Assembly: GCF_029240215.1 (NCBI RefSeq)
Contig: NZ_JARBTK010000010.1
Location: forward strand, 28,913 to 92,912
Direction: 5' to 3'
DNA length: 64,000 nt
Origin: Chryseobacterium sp.
GTDB taxonomy: Bacteria > Bacteroidota > Bacteroidia > Flavobacteriales > Weeksellaceae
Part shown: piece by piece, positions 1-9,300 of the stretch
Layout: every line of letters starts with the position of its first letter
How positions within the stretch are numbered: the stretch's first letter is position 1
The notes under the pieces: model-generated
What the model saw: only the letters and a program-made list of their open reading frames with translations
Told to the model about the DNA's origin: nothing
Database searches by the model: none
Translations under genes and position numbers: made by a program

Positions 1-2
1 TT

Positions 3-890
3 GTAGCCGGATTGTGTTTCATTTTACCAGCAGTTTTCATTACCGGAATTTTTGCCTGGCTCTACAAAACTTACGGAACATTGCCCGAAATTCAACCTTG
101 GATTTACGGCATCAAGCCAGCGATCATCGCCATTATTATTGGTGCGGTTTATCCTTTGGCTAAGAAATCGATCAAGTCAGTTTTATTAGTATTTATCGGG
201 ATTTTTGTGTTGGTTTTGTCTTTCTTCGGTATCAGCGAAATTTATCTGATGTTCGGGGCGGGTTTATTGGCATTGGCTTTTTTCTACTTTAAAAATAAAA
301 ATAAGAATACACTGCAAAGCTTTGTTCCGCTTGTGTTTTTACAAATCACCAATCAAAATTTTTTCTCCGAAACCAACATCCGATTGTTTTGGATTTTCCT
401 GAAAATCGGATCTGTTTTATACGGAAGCGGTTATGTGCTGTTCGCATTTTTGGATACAGAATTGGTCACAACGGGACTTTTAACCCGACAACAATTGATG
501 GATGCGATTGCGGTTGGACAATTCACTCCCGGACCAGTGTTTTCATCCGTCACCTTTATTGGTTATCAAATAAATGGCGTTTCGGGAGCTGTTTTATCTA
601 CGGTTGCCATTTTCCTGCCTTCGTTTATTTTGGTTGCATTAGTCAATCCTTTGATGAAAAAATTAAGAAATTCTAAAAGTTTATCTGTTTTTTTAGATGC
701 CGTAAATGTTTCTTCAGTAGCTATTATTGCAGCTATTTGTATTACGATGGCAAAAGAAACAATCATTGATTGGCGAACTATTTTAATTGCCATTATAAGT
801 GCAATTGTAGTTTTTCAATTTAAAAATATCAACAGTGCATTCATCGTTTTGGGTGGTGCATTGTTGGGTTATGTGTTATTTCAAATTTAA
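3..890 (+). CDS. chrA: Chromate transporter ChrA, 5' end cut by window edge
   Basis: Inner-membrane transporter of the CHR family, which exports chromate. The reading frame is open to the left edge, so the first part of the protein lies outside the window; about 295 residues remain of a usual ~390. The visible part starts near the end of the first CHR domain (AGLCFILPAVFITGIFAWLY) and contains a complete second one, with the family pattern FLKIGSVLYGSGYV, then an acidic DTELV, then GQFTPGPVFSSVTFIGYQ, and closely spaced hydrophobic helices to the C-terminus. It precedes an arsenic-resistance set in the same direction, which fits a small metal/oxyanion resistance cluster. An in-frame TTG at 12 is not a credible start because the homology continues upstream. 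Confidence 0.9.
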   Translation, partial: VAGLCFILPAVFITGIFAWLYKTYGTLPEIQPWIYGIKPAIIAIIIGAVYPLAKKSIKSVLLVFIGIFVLVLSFFGISEIYLMFGAGLLALAFFYFKNKNKNTLQSFVPLVFLQITNQNFFSETNIRLFWIFLKIGSVLYGSGYVLFAFLDTELVTTGLLTRQQLMDAIAVGQFTPGPVFSSVTFIGYQINGVSGAVLSTVAIFLPSFILVALVNPLMKKLRNSKSLSVFLDAVNVSSVAIIAAICITMAKETIIDWRTILIAIISAIVVFQFKNINSAFIVLGGALLGYVLFQI

Positions 891-904
891 TATCGTGGTT
901 TTGT

Positions 905-962
905 AGCCACAAATGCACGAGTAGAAAAGATTAGAGGTAAAAATATTTGTGTATTCGTGGCA
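905..962. repeat. Imperfect inverted repeat between chrA and arsC
   Basis: The left arm (GCCACAAATGCACGA) and the reverse complement of the right arm (GCCACGAATACAC) match with a few differences around an AT-rich centre. Sequences of the form ATTCGTG-CATTCGTGGC are, from memory, common dispersed palindromes between genes in flavobacteria. It could be a small mobile-like repeat or a weak terminator. It is not coding. Confidence 0.45.
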
Positions 963-1001
963 ATAAAAAACATTCCTTACAATTAAATAAATCATTCAAA
1001 T

Positions 1002-1610
1002 ATGAATCAAAACATCAAAAACCGTTGTGACATCATCAGCAAAAATTTTAAAGAAATCAATGCTGATCGTAAAATTTTATTGGAAAAATTAGCCAATCAT
1101 ATTCAGGAAAAATTAAATTCTGGCAAAGAAGTGAACTTGGTTTACGTGTGCACACACAATTCCCGCAGAAGTCATCTGGGACAAGTTTGGTCAAAAGTTG
1201 CAGCAGATTTTTACGGTTTCAGTATCAATACTTTTTCTGCCGGAACAGAAGCTACAGCTTTTAACCAAAATGCAATCAATGCTTTGATTTCCGCAGGTTT
1301 TGAAGTGAAAAAATTACACGAAACCGCTAATCCAAAATATGAAGTGATTTTTGGCGAAGGAAAATCTAATCTCTGTTTTTCTAAAACCATTGATGACGAA
1401 AGTTTACCCAAAGAAAACTTCGTTGCAGTAATGACTTGTGGTGATGCTGATGAAAACTGTCCGTTTATTCCGGGTTGCGATTTGCGAATCGGAACGACAT
1501 ATTTCGACCCAAAATCTTATGATAATTCCATTCTTCAGGATGAAAAATACACCGAAAGAAGCAACCAGATTGCAATGGAATGTCTGTATGTTTTTTCTTT
1601 AATTAAATAA
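1002..1610 (+). CDS. arsC: Arsenate reductase, low-molecular-weight phosphatase type
   Basis: Cytosolic enzyme of 202 residues expected to reduce arsenate to arsenite for export by the next gene. The phosphatase-fold catalytic loop C-X5-R is visible as [12 protein letters not shown], with Cys50 and Arg56. A second cysteine pair lies in [12 protein letters not shown] (about Cys146 and Cys153), the spacing expected for the relay cysteines of thioredoxin-type arsenate reductases. The loop differs from the usual CTGNSCRS. In databases these flavobacterial proteins are often labelled protein-tyrosine-phosphatase; the adjacent acr3 and arsN-like genes argue for the arsenic role. It starts with ATG 112 nt after chrA and ends 7 nt before acr3, so it is probably co-transcribed with acr3. 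Confidence 0.85.
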   Translation: MNQNIKNRCDIISKNFKEINADRKILLEKLANHIQEKLNSGKEVNLVYVCTHNSRRSHLGQVWSKVAADFYGFSINTFSAGTEATAFNQNAINALISAGFEVKKLHETANPKYEVIFGEGKSNLCFSKTIDDESLPKENFVAVMTCGDADENCPFIPGCDLRIGTTYFDPKSYDNSILQDEKYTERSNQIAMECLYVFSLIK

Positions 1611-1617
1611 TAAACTG

Positions 1618-2655
1618 ATGCAAACAAAATTAAAATTTCTCGACCGCTACCTTACTCTTTGGATTTTCCTTGCAATGGCAATTGGCGTAGGATTAGGTTA
1701 TTTATTTCCGAATATTTCAAAAGTAACCAACTCACTTTCTGTAGGAAGCACCAATATTCCGTTGGCTATTGGTTTGATTTTAATGATGTATCCGCCGCTT
1801 GCGAAAGTGGATTATTCTTTGCTGCCAATGGCTTTTAAGGATAAAAAAGTAATGTCTTTATCATTATTACTCAATTGGATTGTTGGGCCGATTTTAATGT
1901 TCGTCCTCGCAATTATTTTCCTTAGAAACGAACCGGATTATATGGTAGGTTTAATTCTCATTGGCTTGGCAAGATGCATCGCAATGGTGATTGTCTGGAA
2001 TGATTTAGCGAAAGGAAACCGAGAATATGCCGCACTTCTCGTGGCATTGAACAGTATTTTTCAAATCTTTTCTTACAGTTTTTTTGTTTGGCTTTTCATC
2101 AATGTGTTGCCACAAAAATTAGGTTTGGGAAATTTCAATGTTTCCGTACCGATGCGAGATGTGACGGAAAGTGTTTTGATTTATCTCGGAATACCTTTTT
2201 TAGCAGGATTTCTTACCCGATATTTTTTAGTAAAAACAAAAGGAATTGAATGGTACAACCGAAAATTTATTCCAAAAATTTCGCCGATTACCTTATACGC
2301 TTTATTATTTACAATTGTTTTGATGTTTAGTTTGAAAGGTGACAAAATTGTAGAACTTCCGATGGATGTGGTGAAAGTTGCTATTCCGTTGATTATTTAT
2401 TTCGTACTGATGTTTTTCGTGAGTTTTTTCATTAATAAATCAATGAATGTTCCTTATGACAAAAACGCTTCTATCTCATTCACTGCTACAGGAAACAATT
2501 TTGAACTGGCGATTGCCGTTGCTATTTCTGTCTTCGGAATTCATTCTGCACAAGCATTTGTAGGGGTTATTGGTCCTTTGGTGGAAGTTCCGGTTTTAAT
2601 TTTGTTGGTGAGAACGAGTTTGTGGCTAAAGAAAAAATATTATGATAAAAAATAA
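1618..2655 (+). CDS. acr3: Arsenite efflux transporter, Acr3 family
   Basis: A 345-residue polytopic inner-membrane protein with about ten predicted helices. It exports arsenite by a proton-coupled mechanism (family knowledge). The Acr3 signatures are present: [18 protein letters not shown], where Cys120 corresponds to the conserved cysteine of transmembrane segment 4, followed by [18 protein letters not shown], and later [18 protein letters not shown]. It starts 7 nt after arsC and is followed within 45 nt by an ArsN-like acetyltransferase. No arsR repressor is visible; if present it would lie left of the window. Confidence 0.95.
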   Translation: MQTKLKFLDRYLTLWIFLAMAIGVGLGYLFPNISKVTNSLSVGSTNIPLAIGLILMMYPPLAKVDYSLLPMAFKDKKVMSLSLLLNWIVGPILMFVLAIIFLRNEPDYMVGLILIGLARCIAMVIVWNDLAKGNREYAALLVALNSIFQIFSYSFFVWLFINVLPQKLGLGNFNVSVPMRDVTESVLIYLGIPFLAGFLTRYFLVKTKGIEWYNRKFIPKISPITLYALLFTIVLMFSLKGDKIVELPMDVVKVAIPLIIYFVLMFFVSFFINKSMNVPYDKNASISFTATGNNFELAIAVAISVFGIHSAQAFVGVIGPLVEVPVLILLVRTSLWLKKKYYDKK

Positions 2656-2697
2656 TTAAGATTTAAACATTAATTTTATAAAAGCAAATCTTTGAAA

Positions 2698-3195
2698 ATG
2701 AAAGAAAATTCTATCATAAAACATTTGGAAACTATTCACAGCAAAGACGTTTTAGAAATTTACAAATCAGGAATTGAAACAAAAAATGCGACTTTCAACA
2801 CAATGGTTCCGACTTGGGAAGAATGGGATAAAGGTCATCTTTATCATTCCAGATTTGTGGTAGATACTGGTGAAAAGATTGCCGGTTGGATTGCACTAAG
2901 CCCTGTCTCATCAAGATGTAATTATTCCGGCGTTGCAGAAGTGAGCGTTTATATAGATCCTTATTACAATGGATTGGGCTTCGCTTCAAAACTGATGGAA
3001 AAACTTATTGCTGAAAGTGAAAAAAACGACATCTGGACTTTACAATCAAGCGTTTTTCCGGAAAATCTGGCAAGCGTAAAACTTCACGAAAAATTTGATT
3101 TCAGGAAAGTTGGTTTCCGGGAAAAAATCTCTAAGATGGATGGCATCTGGCGTGATACAATTCTCTTTGAAAGAAGAAACCCAAATATTTTATAA
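2698..3195 (+). CDS. ArsN-like GNAT N-acetyltransferase
   Basis: A 165-residue GNAT-fold acetyltransferase of the phosphinothricin/arsinothricin acetyltransferase type. Diagnostic stretches are ATFNTMVPTWEEWDKGHL near the N-terminus, GWIALSPVSSR, the acetyl-CoA region GVAEVSVYIDPYYNGLGFA, and ENLASVKLHEKFDFRKVGFR. Position directly after acr3 fits the arsN genes of arsenic operons, which acetylate the arsenic antibiotic arsinothricin. The frame is also open from a TTG at 2692, but ATG 2698 gives the normal start. Without biochemical data it could equally act on phosphinothricin-like amino acids. Confidence 0.8.
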   Translation: MKENSIIKHLETIHSKDVLEIYKSGIETKNATFNTMVPTWEEWDKGHLYHSRFVVDTGEKIAGWIALSPVSSRCNYSGVAEVSVYIDPYYNGLGFASKLMEKLIAESEKNDIWTLQSSVFPENLASVKLHEKFDFRKVGFREKISKMDGIWRDTILFERRNPNIL

Positions 3196-3199
3196 AAAA

Positions 3200-3235
3200 A
3201 TGTCTGAAAATAATTTCAGACATTTCACATTTTTT
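3200..3235 (+). terminator. Rho-independent terminator of the ars genes
   Basis: A perfect 10-bp stem ATGTCTGAAA / TTTCAGACAT with a 4-nt loop starts 4 nt after the arsN-like stop codon. A run of six T lies a few bases downstream. Confidence 0.75.
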
Positions 3236-3438
3236 ATCAATGGAAGTCCCCCTGATAAAAGCTTTCATATCATCTAATGCCACCGGAAACAATTGTTGGA
3301 GTGATGATAAAGTTCCGGTTGAATTTAAAGGTATTTAAAATTCTAAATGCACAACAGATTTTATTAAATTTAGATAAAACACTTCAACCAAAATTTAAAA
3401 ATCATCAGAATGAATAAGGTTATCTATACGAAATTCCG

Positions 3439-3446
3439 TATTTTTG
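3439..3446 (+). promoter_or_regulatory. Candidate -7 box for glyA
   Basis: TATTTTTG matches the Bacteroidetes -7 consensus TAnnTTTG and lies 28 nt before the glyA ATG. No clear -33 TTTG is seen. Confidence 0.45.
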
Positions 3447-3474
3447 GGGTTCAAAATCTAAAATCTAAAAATAA

Positions 3475-4740
3475 ATGGACATTATTTTTGACCTTATCGA
3501 AAAAGAAAGAGAAAGACAATCCCACGGATTAGAACTTATTGCATCAGAAAACTTTGTTTCTGAAAATGTAATGAAAGCGATGGGAAGTGTACTTACAAAC
3601 AAATATGCAGAAGGATATCCCGGAAAAAGATATTACGGAGGTTGTGAAGTGGTAGATGAGGTTGAAACTTTGGCGATCGAAAGAGCAAAGCAGCTTTTCG
3701 GCGTTGATTATGTAAATGTGCAGCCACATTCAGGTTCTCAGGCAAACGCGGCGATTTATTTAGCAGTTTTAAAGCCGGGAGACAAAATCATGGGAATGGA
3801 TCTTTCGATGGGAGGTCACCTTACGCATGGTTCCGCAGTAAATTTCTCAGGAATTCAGTATGATGTAGTTTCTTACGGAGTGCAGCAGGAAACCGGTTTG
3901 ATCGATTATGATCAGATGAGAGAAGTGGCATTGAGAGAAAAACCAAAAATGTTGATTGCAGGTTTCTCTGCTTATTCAAGAGATTTAGATTATGCAAAAT
4001 TCAGAGAAGTGGCTGATGAGATCGGAGCGACACTTTGGGCAGATATTGCACATCCTGCAGGTTTGGTTGCAAAAGGTTTATTAAATAATCCATTTGAACA
4101 TTGTCATGTTGTAACGACAACAACTCACAAGACTTTAAGAGGTCCGAGAGGTGGAATGATCATGATGGGAAAAGATTTTGAAAATACATATGGTCACAAA
4201 ACTCCGAAAGGAGAAATCAAGCAGATGAGTCAGGTTTTGGACGGAGCTGTTTTCCCTGGAATTCAGGGAGGTCCTTTAGAGCATGTGATCGGAGCAAAAG
4301 CTGTAGCATTTGCTGAGGCAATTGATGATCAATTCTTAACATATGCAAAACAGGTGAGATCAAATGCTCAGGCTTTATCAAAAGCAATGATCAGCAACGG
4401 TTTTGACATCGTAAGTGGAGGTACAGACAATCATTTGATGTTGGTTGACCTTAGAAATAAAGGTGTAAATGGAAAAGAAACCGAAAAAGCTTTGGTAAAA
4501 GCTGATATTACCTGTAATAAAAATATGGTTCCTTTTGATGATAAATCTCCGTTCACAACTTCCGGAATCAGATTGGGAACTGCAGCGATTACCACAAGAG
4601 GTCTTAAAGAAAATGATATGGAAACGATTGCAGGATTAATTTCTGAAGTGGTTGACAATATCAAAAACGAAGAAACCATTGTTGAAGTTAAAAAGAAAGT
4701 AAACGGATTGATGGAAGGAAAAGCTTTATTCAATTACTAA
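3475..4740 (+). CDS. glyA: Serine hydroxymethyltransferase
   Basis: Pyridoxal-phosphate enzyme of 421 residues that interconverts serine and glycine while loading one-carbon units on tetrahydrofolate. Full family length. Visible motifs: [13 protein letters not shown] at the N-terminus, [18 protein letters not shown], the cofactor-binding [18 protein letters not shown], and the Schiff-base lysine in [14 protein letters not shown] (Lys219). The ATG follows a TAnnTTTG box by 28 nt, and the gene is closed by its own hairpin terminator, so it appears to be monocistronic. Confidence 0.98.
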   Translation: MDIIFDLIEKERERQSHGLELIASENFVSENVMKAMGSVLTNKYAEGYPGKRYYGGCEVVDEVETLAIERAKQLFGVDYVNVQPHSGSQANAAIYLAVLKPGDKIMGMDLSMGGHLTHGSAVNFSGIQYDVVSYGVQQETGLIDYDQMREVALREKPKMLIAGFSAYSRDLDYAKFREVADEIGATLWADIAHPAGLVAKGLLNNPFEHCHVVTTTTHKTLRGPRGGMIMMGKDFENTYGHKTPKGEIKQMSQVLDGAVFPGIQGGPLEHVIGAKAVAFAEAIDDQFLTYAKQVRSNAQALSKAMISNGFDIVSGGTDNHLMLVDLRNKGVNGKETEKALVKADITCNKNMVPFDDKSPFTTSGIRLGTAAITTRGLKENDMETIAGLISEVVDNIKNEETIVEVKKKVNGLMEGKALFNY

Positions 4741-4789
4741 TATGCTTTCAGCAGATAGAAATTAGCTGTCTGCTTTAAAATAATAAATA

Positions 4790-4823
4790 AAAGAGGTGCA
4801 AAAATATTTTGTACCTCTTTTTA
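4790..4823 (+). terminator. Terminator after glyA
   Basis: The inverted repeat AAAGAGGT-GCAAAA / TTTTGT-ACCTCTTT is followed by T residues, 50 nt after the glyA stop. The A-rich and T-rich sides would allow weak function in both directions. Confidence 0.75.
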
Positions 4824-4866
4824 ATAAGCGATAATTTAACAACTTATTACTCATACTCATCAAACT

Positions 4867-5334
4867 ATGCAAACGGAAAAAAAACTTTTCACTTTTGACG
4901 AAATCAAGCAAAAACTGGTCAACTATTGTGTATATCAGGACCGCTGTCATGCAGAAGTTGAACAAAAAATGAGAGAATTTGTTTTAATTCCTGAAGCGAA
5001 GGAAGAAATTCTTTTGTATTTAATGAAAGAAAATTATCTGAACGAAGAAAGATTCACAAGAAGTTATATTCGCGGAAAATTTAACATTAAACAATGGGGA
5101 AAAAACAAAATTAAAATACATCTGAAGCAAAAAGGCATCACTGAAAAGTTAATAAATAAAAGTTTTGATGAAATTGATGATGAAGATTACCTAAAGATAA
5201 TCAAAAAATTGTACGAAAATCATTTTTCAAAACAGAAAGGATTGCAGGTGTATCAAAAAAAATCAAAAACTATTAAATATCTTTTAAGCAGAGGCTTTGA
5301 ATATGAGAATATTTTACAAGTGATTGATAATTAA
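4867..5334 (+). CDS. recX: Regulatory protein RecX
   Basis: A small 155-residue helical protein of the RecX family, which binds RecA filaments and limits recombinase activity. Recognised from the repeat-like three-helix organisation and the signature YLNEERFTRSYIRGKF followed by KQWGKNKIKIHLKQKGI. Length is normal. It sits alone between glyA and a T9SS cargo gene, not beside recA, which is usual in this phylum as far as I know. It starts with ATG 44 nt after the glyA terminator. Confidence 0.88.
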   Translation: MQTEKKLFTFDEIKQKLVNYCVYQDRCHAEVEQKMREFVLIPEAKEEILLYLMKENYLNEERFTRSYIRGKFNIKQWGKNKIKIHLKQKGITEKLINKSFDEIDDEDYLKIIKKLYENHFSKQKGLQVYQKKSKTIKYLLSRGFEYENILQVIDN

Positions 5335-5378
5335 CATTTATGTAATTTTAAGTTCAGTTATTTTTTAGGAAAAATTTA

Positions 5379-5386
5379 TAGTTTTG
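5379..5386 (+). promoter_or_regulatory. Candidate -7 box for the T9SS cargo gene
   Basis: TAGTTTTG fits TAnnTTTG and lies 20 nt before the ATG at 5407. Confidence 0.5.
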
Positions 5387-5406
5387 TCCTCGGAAATTAA
5401 AATTAT

Positions 5407-8400
5407 ATGAATTTAAAACTACAAAAATTATTGAAGATGTCTATGGCATTTTTGATGGTGCTTTTCTCGGTTTCGGGTTGGGCGCAACATTCAATCTCTG
5501 GTTTTGGTGCCGCCAACACTTATACTCAGAATTTTGATAATTTCAGAGGTACAGCAGCAACGTTGCCAACTGATTGGTCAATTTCTGGAACGTATAACAG
5601 TAATGCTGCATACCAGATTTTAACAGCAGGTGGGTCTACTCCTACAACAAATACGGCGAACGGGAATAACTGTTATGCTGGTCGTGCAGGTACATCGAGT
5701 TCAGATTATTCAATTATACAAAAGCAGGCAACATCAGGTTCTTCAAATTTTGTTTTTCGTGCGGTAAATAATACAAGCAGCACAATTAATGGTTTTGTAA
5801 TTACATGGAATGTAGAGCAACTTGCATTAGGCGGAAGACCTACGCAGTTGGATCTCAGATACAGAATTAACGGCGGTACATATGTTCAGGCAGGGATTGC
5901 GGGAACGAGCCTTTATACTGCAGCAACAGGTACAGCTGCTACAAATTTTGCATATGTAAACACTACACCTACAGCTTATTCTGTAACAATTACGGGATTG
6001 TCATTGGCTGCAGCTCAAACAATAGATTTTCAGTTTCTTGTTACAAATGGAAGCGGAAGCGGAAGTAACGGTTATGTAGGAATTGATGATTTCACTTTAT
6101 ATGCTACTCAGCAGAATAGTAATTTGCCAACAATTACAACTGCTGGTAGTTTTAATGAGTTTTCTTATGTAGAAGGTAATGGTCCTTCCGCAAGTCAATC
6201 GGTTTCAGTTTCAGGGAGTAATTTAGATAATACAGCAGTTACTGTTACTGCACCTGCGAATTATGAAGTTTCGCTTACTGGAGGAAATGATTTTGCAGAC
6301 ACAAAGACTATTTCTTATTCAGCCGGTGCATTTACATCCCAAAATGTATACGCAAGATTAAAATCAGGATTGGCTTTAGGAGCTTATTCCGGAAATATTA
6401 CAATTTCAGGTGGTGGTGTTGCCACTGCTGCAACTGTTGCGGTAGATGGAAATGTTGTGGCAACTCCAGTAGTAACGGCATCTTCCTTTACAGGAAACGT
6501 AGGAGTAGCTTTTTCAGAAAACATACAAGCTACTCAGACACCTGTTTCTTATGCTTTGGCAAATGGAACAACTTTGCCTGCAGGTCTGAATTTAAATACA
6601 ATAACAGGCGCAATTACCGGCACACCAACAGTTGCAGGAACCTTTACTGCTGATGTGACGGCTACAAACACTGCCGGTACTTCAGCGGCGGCAACGATTA
6701 CGCTGACGATTGCAAAAGGTAATCAGACTGTTGTTTTAAATAATGTTACGGCTGTTGTGAATGATCCGAATACAACGCTTCCTGCCACTACGGCGCAAGG
6801 TATCTTAATTAATTATTCAAGCAGCGATGCTTCAGTTGCTTCTGTTTCTGGAAATACGCTAAGTTTCCCAGGGATAGGTTCTGCAACAATTACGGCAGCG
6901 AATATAGGAGATTCAAATTACAATGCATACAGTGCAACTTTTACAGTAACGGTAACGGCTGTGCCGGTTACACCTTGGGAAGACTTCGAATTAGGGACAA
7001 AGACTGGCTATGCAGCAGGGAATGTAACATCTACGGCGGGTTCATGGAACTTGGATAATGCATTATTGGGTACTTCTGCAAGTGATAGAAAAAATGGTTC
7101 TCAATCCGTAAGAATTCAGAATACAGGTTTCTTACAAACCAATTTTGATATTACCTCAGGAGTGGGTAAAGTAACGGTAAGTCATGCAAAATATGGTACA
7201 GACGCCAATAATTCTTGGGTTTTAAAAGCATCAACGGATGGTGGAGCTACATGGACGGCTTTTACAAGTTCTACAATAAACACCACCTCTACTGCTTTGA
7301 CAACAGAAGAAATTACTGTTAATTTAGGTGGAAATGTAAGACTGAGAATTGAGAAAACTACATCTGGAGGTAGATTGAATATTGATGATATTTATATTAC
7401 TTCTTATTCTGCAAATACATGGAACGGTTCAGTATGGTCAGATGGCACTCCCGTTGCTACGCAGCCGGTTGTAATAAACGGTCCTTATACAGGAATAGGA
7501 TTTACTGCACAGTCAATCACAGTAAATGCAAACAATACACTTACGGTAAACTCCGGAGAAACTTTCACTACGGGAAACACAACCAACAACGGTAATATTA
7601 TCGTAAATGACGGAGGTAACTTCATTCAGACAGTTGGTAGTACTTACACAGCTGGAACTGGATCTTCATTTATAACAAATAGAAACAGTGCAAGTGCTGT
7701 AAATAAATATGTATTCTGGTCATCACCGGTTGTAGATCAAAACATCTTTACAGCTTACTCTTCAGGTTCTTCAGCATTGTCTCCAACGTATGTAATGACA
7801 TATAACACAACATCAAATTTTTATGATCTTGTAACAAATACTGATAGCAACTTTGTCGCTAATTCAGGAAAAGGATATTCGGTAAAAGTTCCTCAGGCAA
7901 ATGCAGGAGTGCTTTTTGGAGGAACAAATAAAACACCAAACAATGGAATCGTAAATGTTTCATTAGCGGGAACTCCAGGAGGTTTAAATAACTTTAATTT
8001 AATAGGAAATCCTTATCCGTCAAATTTAGATCTTACGGCTTTCTATAATGCAAATACTGCCGGAATAGAATCTACACTATGGTTCTGGGATAATACCACA
8101 GGAAATGTGACAACACAAACCGGAAGTACAGCAACCAATGTTGGATACGCAACCATCAATGCTGCATCAGGAACATGGGCTGAGGCTCCAGGCACACAGT
8201 CTTATAACTCAGCCACTCTTAATGGATTAGGAAGTATAGCAAAAATTGGCCAGGGCTTTATTGTAAGGGCTCTTGATGCAGGTCAGGTTTCGTTTACAAA
8301 TGCAATGCGTGCTTCTACTGCTGGTGTTACATTAAACAAGAATGTAGATCCAAACGCAGGTAAATTCTGGATTAAACTGACAACTTCTTACGGAAATACA

Positions 8401-9000
8401 GTTACACAGGCTGTTACTTATAGTCAAAATGCTTCAAATGCTTATGATGTATATGATTCAAAAGCTATGGGTGTAGGTTCAGATGCATTCTACTCATTGG
8501 CAGGTGCTGAGAAAGTAATTATTCAGGGAAGAGCTCCGTTTAGCATCAATGATGTAGTTCCATTGGGTGCTAAACATTTTGAAAATGGAAATTTCACAGT
8601 TTCTTTATCTCATAAAGAAGGTTTATTTACAAACGGACAGGCAATTTATCTTCATGATAAATCAACAGGAACATATACAAATCTTCAAACACAAGTATAT
8701 TCATTTACAGCTAATGCAGGAGAATTTACTAATAGATTCGAAATTGTTTATAAGCTAAATGTGTTGGCGACAGCAGAAGTAGAGAAGGATGCTTTTGAAG
8801 TATACAGAGACGGTGAATATTTCTTCGTAAGAAATAATAAAAATATTGAAAACATTGAAATATTCGATGCTGCAGGTAGAAAAGTACAGGATTTTGACAG
8901 CAACTCTAAATTGGTTCGTATTAAATTAGATTCAAGAGGGGTGTATATCATCAAGGCAAAATCAGCAGGAAAAGAATATTCTAAAAAAGTAGTAAAATAA
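5407..9000 (+). CDS. Large T9SS-exported surface protein with Ig-like and jelly-roll regions
   Basis: A 1197-residue secreted protein. An N-terminal Sec signal peptide (about residues 1-26, ending SGWAQ) and a C-terminal type A T9SS sorting domain (about 1125-1197, EVYRDGEYFFVRNN ... GVYIIKAKSAGKEYSKKVVK) indicate export through the outer membrane by type IX secretion. Between them lie a jelly-roll-like region ending GIDDFTLY, a repeat around PANYEVSLTGG, a putative Ig domain (about 356-435, TTLPAGLNLNTITGAITGTP), a second Ig-like segment (about 437-517), a second jelly-roll region ending NIDDIYITSY, and a Thr/Asn-rich stretch. No catalytic motif was recognised, so it is probably an adhesin or structural surface protein. 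Spacing suggests it shares a transcript with the next small gene. Confidence 0.88.
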   Translation: MNLKLQKLLKMSMAFLMVLFSVSGWAQHSISGFGAANTYTQNFDNFRGTAATLPTDWSISGTYNSNAAYQILTAGGSTPTTNTANGNNCYAGRAGTSSSDYSIIQKQATSGSSNFVFRAVNNTSSTINGFVITWNVEQLALGGRPTQLDLRYRINGGTYVQAGIAGTSLYTAATGTAATNFAYVNTTPTAYSVTITGLSLAAAQTIDFQFLVTNGSGSGSNGYVGIDDFTLYATQQNSNLPTITTAGSFNEFSYVEGNGPSASQSVSVSGSNLDNTAVTVTAPANYEVSLTGGNDFADTKTISYSAGAFTSQNVYARLKSGLALGAYSGNITISGGGVATAATVAVDGNVVATPVVTASSFTGNVGVAFSENIQATQTPVSYALANGTTLPAGLNLNTITGAITGTPTVAGTFTADVTATNTAGTSAAATITLTIAKGNQTVVLNNVTAVVNDPNTTLPATTAQGILINYSSSDASVASVSGNTLSFPGIGSATITAANIGDSNYNAYSATFTVTVTAVPVTPWEDFELGTKTGYAAGNVTSTAGSWNLDNALLGTSASDRKNGSQSVRIQNTGFLQTNFDITSGVGKVTVSHAKYGTDANNSWVLKASTDGGATWTAFTSSTINTTSTALTTEEITVNLGGNVRLRIEKTTSGGRLNIDDIYITSYSANTWNGSVWSDGTPVATQPVVINGPYTGIGFTAQSITVNANNTLTVNSGETFTTGNTTNNGNIIVNDGGNFIQTVGSTYTAGTGSSFITNRNSASAVNKYVFWSSPVVDQNIFTAYSSGSSALSPTYVMTYNTTSNFYDLVTNTDSNFVANSGKGYSVKVPQANAGVLFGGTNKTPNNGIVNVSLAGTPGGLNNFNLIGNPYPSNLDLTAFYNANTAGIESTLWFWDNTTGNVTTQTGSTATNVGYATINAASGTWAEAPGTQSYNSATLNGLGSIAKIGQGFIVRALDAGQVSFTNAMRASTAGVTLNKNVDPNAGKFWIKLTTSYGNTVTQAVTYSQNASNAYDVYDSKAMGVGSDAFYSLAGAEKVIIQGRAPFSINDVVPLGAKHFENGNFTVSLSHKEGLFTNGQAIYLHDKSTGTYTNLQTQVYSFTANAGEFTNRFEIVYKLNVLATAEVEKDAFEVYRDGEYFFVRNNKNIENIEIFDAAGRKVQDFDSNSKLVRIKLDSRGVYIIKAKSAGKEYSKKVVK

Positions 9001-9013
9001 TAGATTTTAAATA

Positions 9014-9247
9014 ATGAAAAAAATAATAATAATGTGCTCGCTGGTTATTTCGGGTCTTGCATTTGCAAATCAGTCAGACAATCCGTTTATTTACGATGAG
9101 CCATCAGCAGAAACAATGGCAGAAGGAGATGCTCCGGCAGGTCCCGGAGATCCAAATCCTGCGCCAATCGATCAGTATGTTCCTGTTCTTCTCATTATAG
9201 CTGCAACACTGGTGTGTTTTTATGCTGACAAAAAGAAAACGGCGTAA
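9014..9247 (+). CDS. Small exported Pro/Gly/Asp-rich membrane-anchored protein
   Basis: A 77-residue protein with a cleavable-looking signal peptide (ending GLAFA), a short PGDPNPAPIDQYVP segment, one transmembrane helix (VLLIIAATLVCFY) and a short basic tail DKKKTA. Similar small proteins with a GDP-x-P-x-PID-x-Y motif are frequent beside T9SS cargo genes in Chryseobacterium-like genomes (from memory); some are mislabelled signal peptidase. Function unknown. It starts 13 nt after the cargo gene and is followed by a strong terminator, so the two form a two-gene operon. Confidence 0.75.
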   Translation: MKKIIIMCSLVISGLAFANQSDNPFIYDEPSAETMAEGDAPAGPGDPNPAPIDQYVPVLLIIAATLVCFYADKKKTA

Positions 9248-9267
9248 AAAGAAAGATCACAATATAG

Positions 9268-9300
9268 CTCCTGAGGTATTTTATCTCAGGAGTTTTTTTT
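9268..9300 (+). terminator. Strong terminator closing the T9SS cargo operon
   Basis: Perfect 8-bp stem CTCCTGAG / CTCAGGAG with a 9-nt loop, directly followed by eight T. Confidence 0.9.

Noticed and set aside
3095..3277. A 60-codon plus-strand frame overlapping the end of the ArsN-like gene
   Set aside because: It is in another frame of a clear gene and runs through the terminator hairpin.
4431..4733. A 100-codon minus-strand frame opposite glyA
   Set aside because: Shadow of a fully conserved gene; no domain, no start signals.
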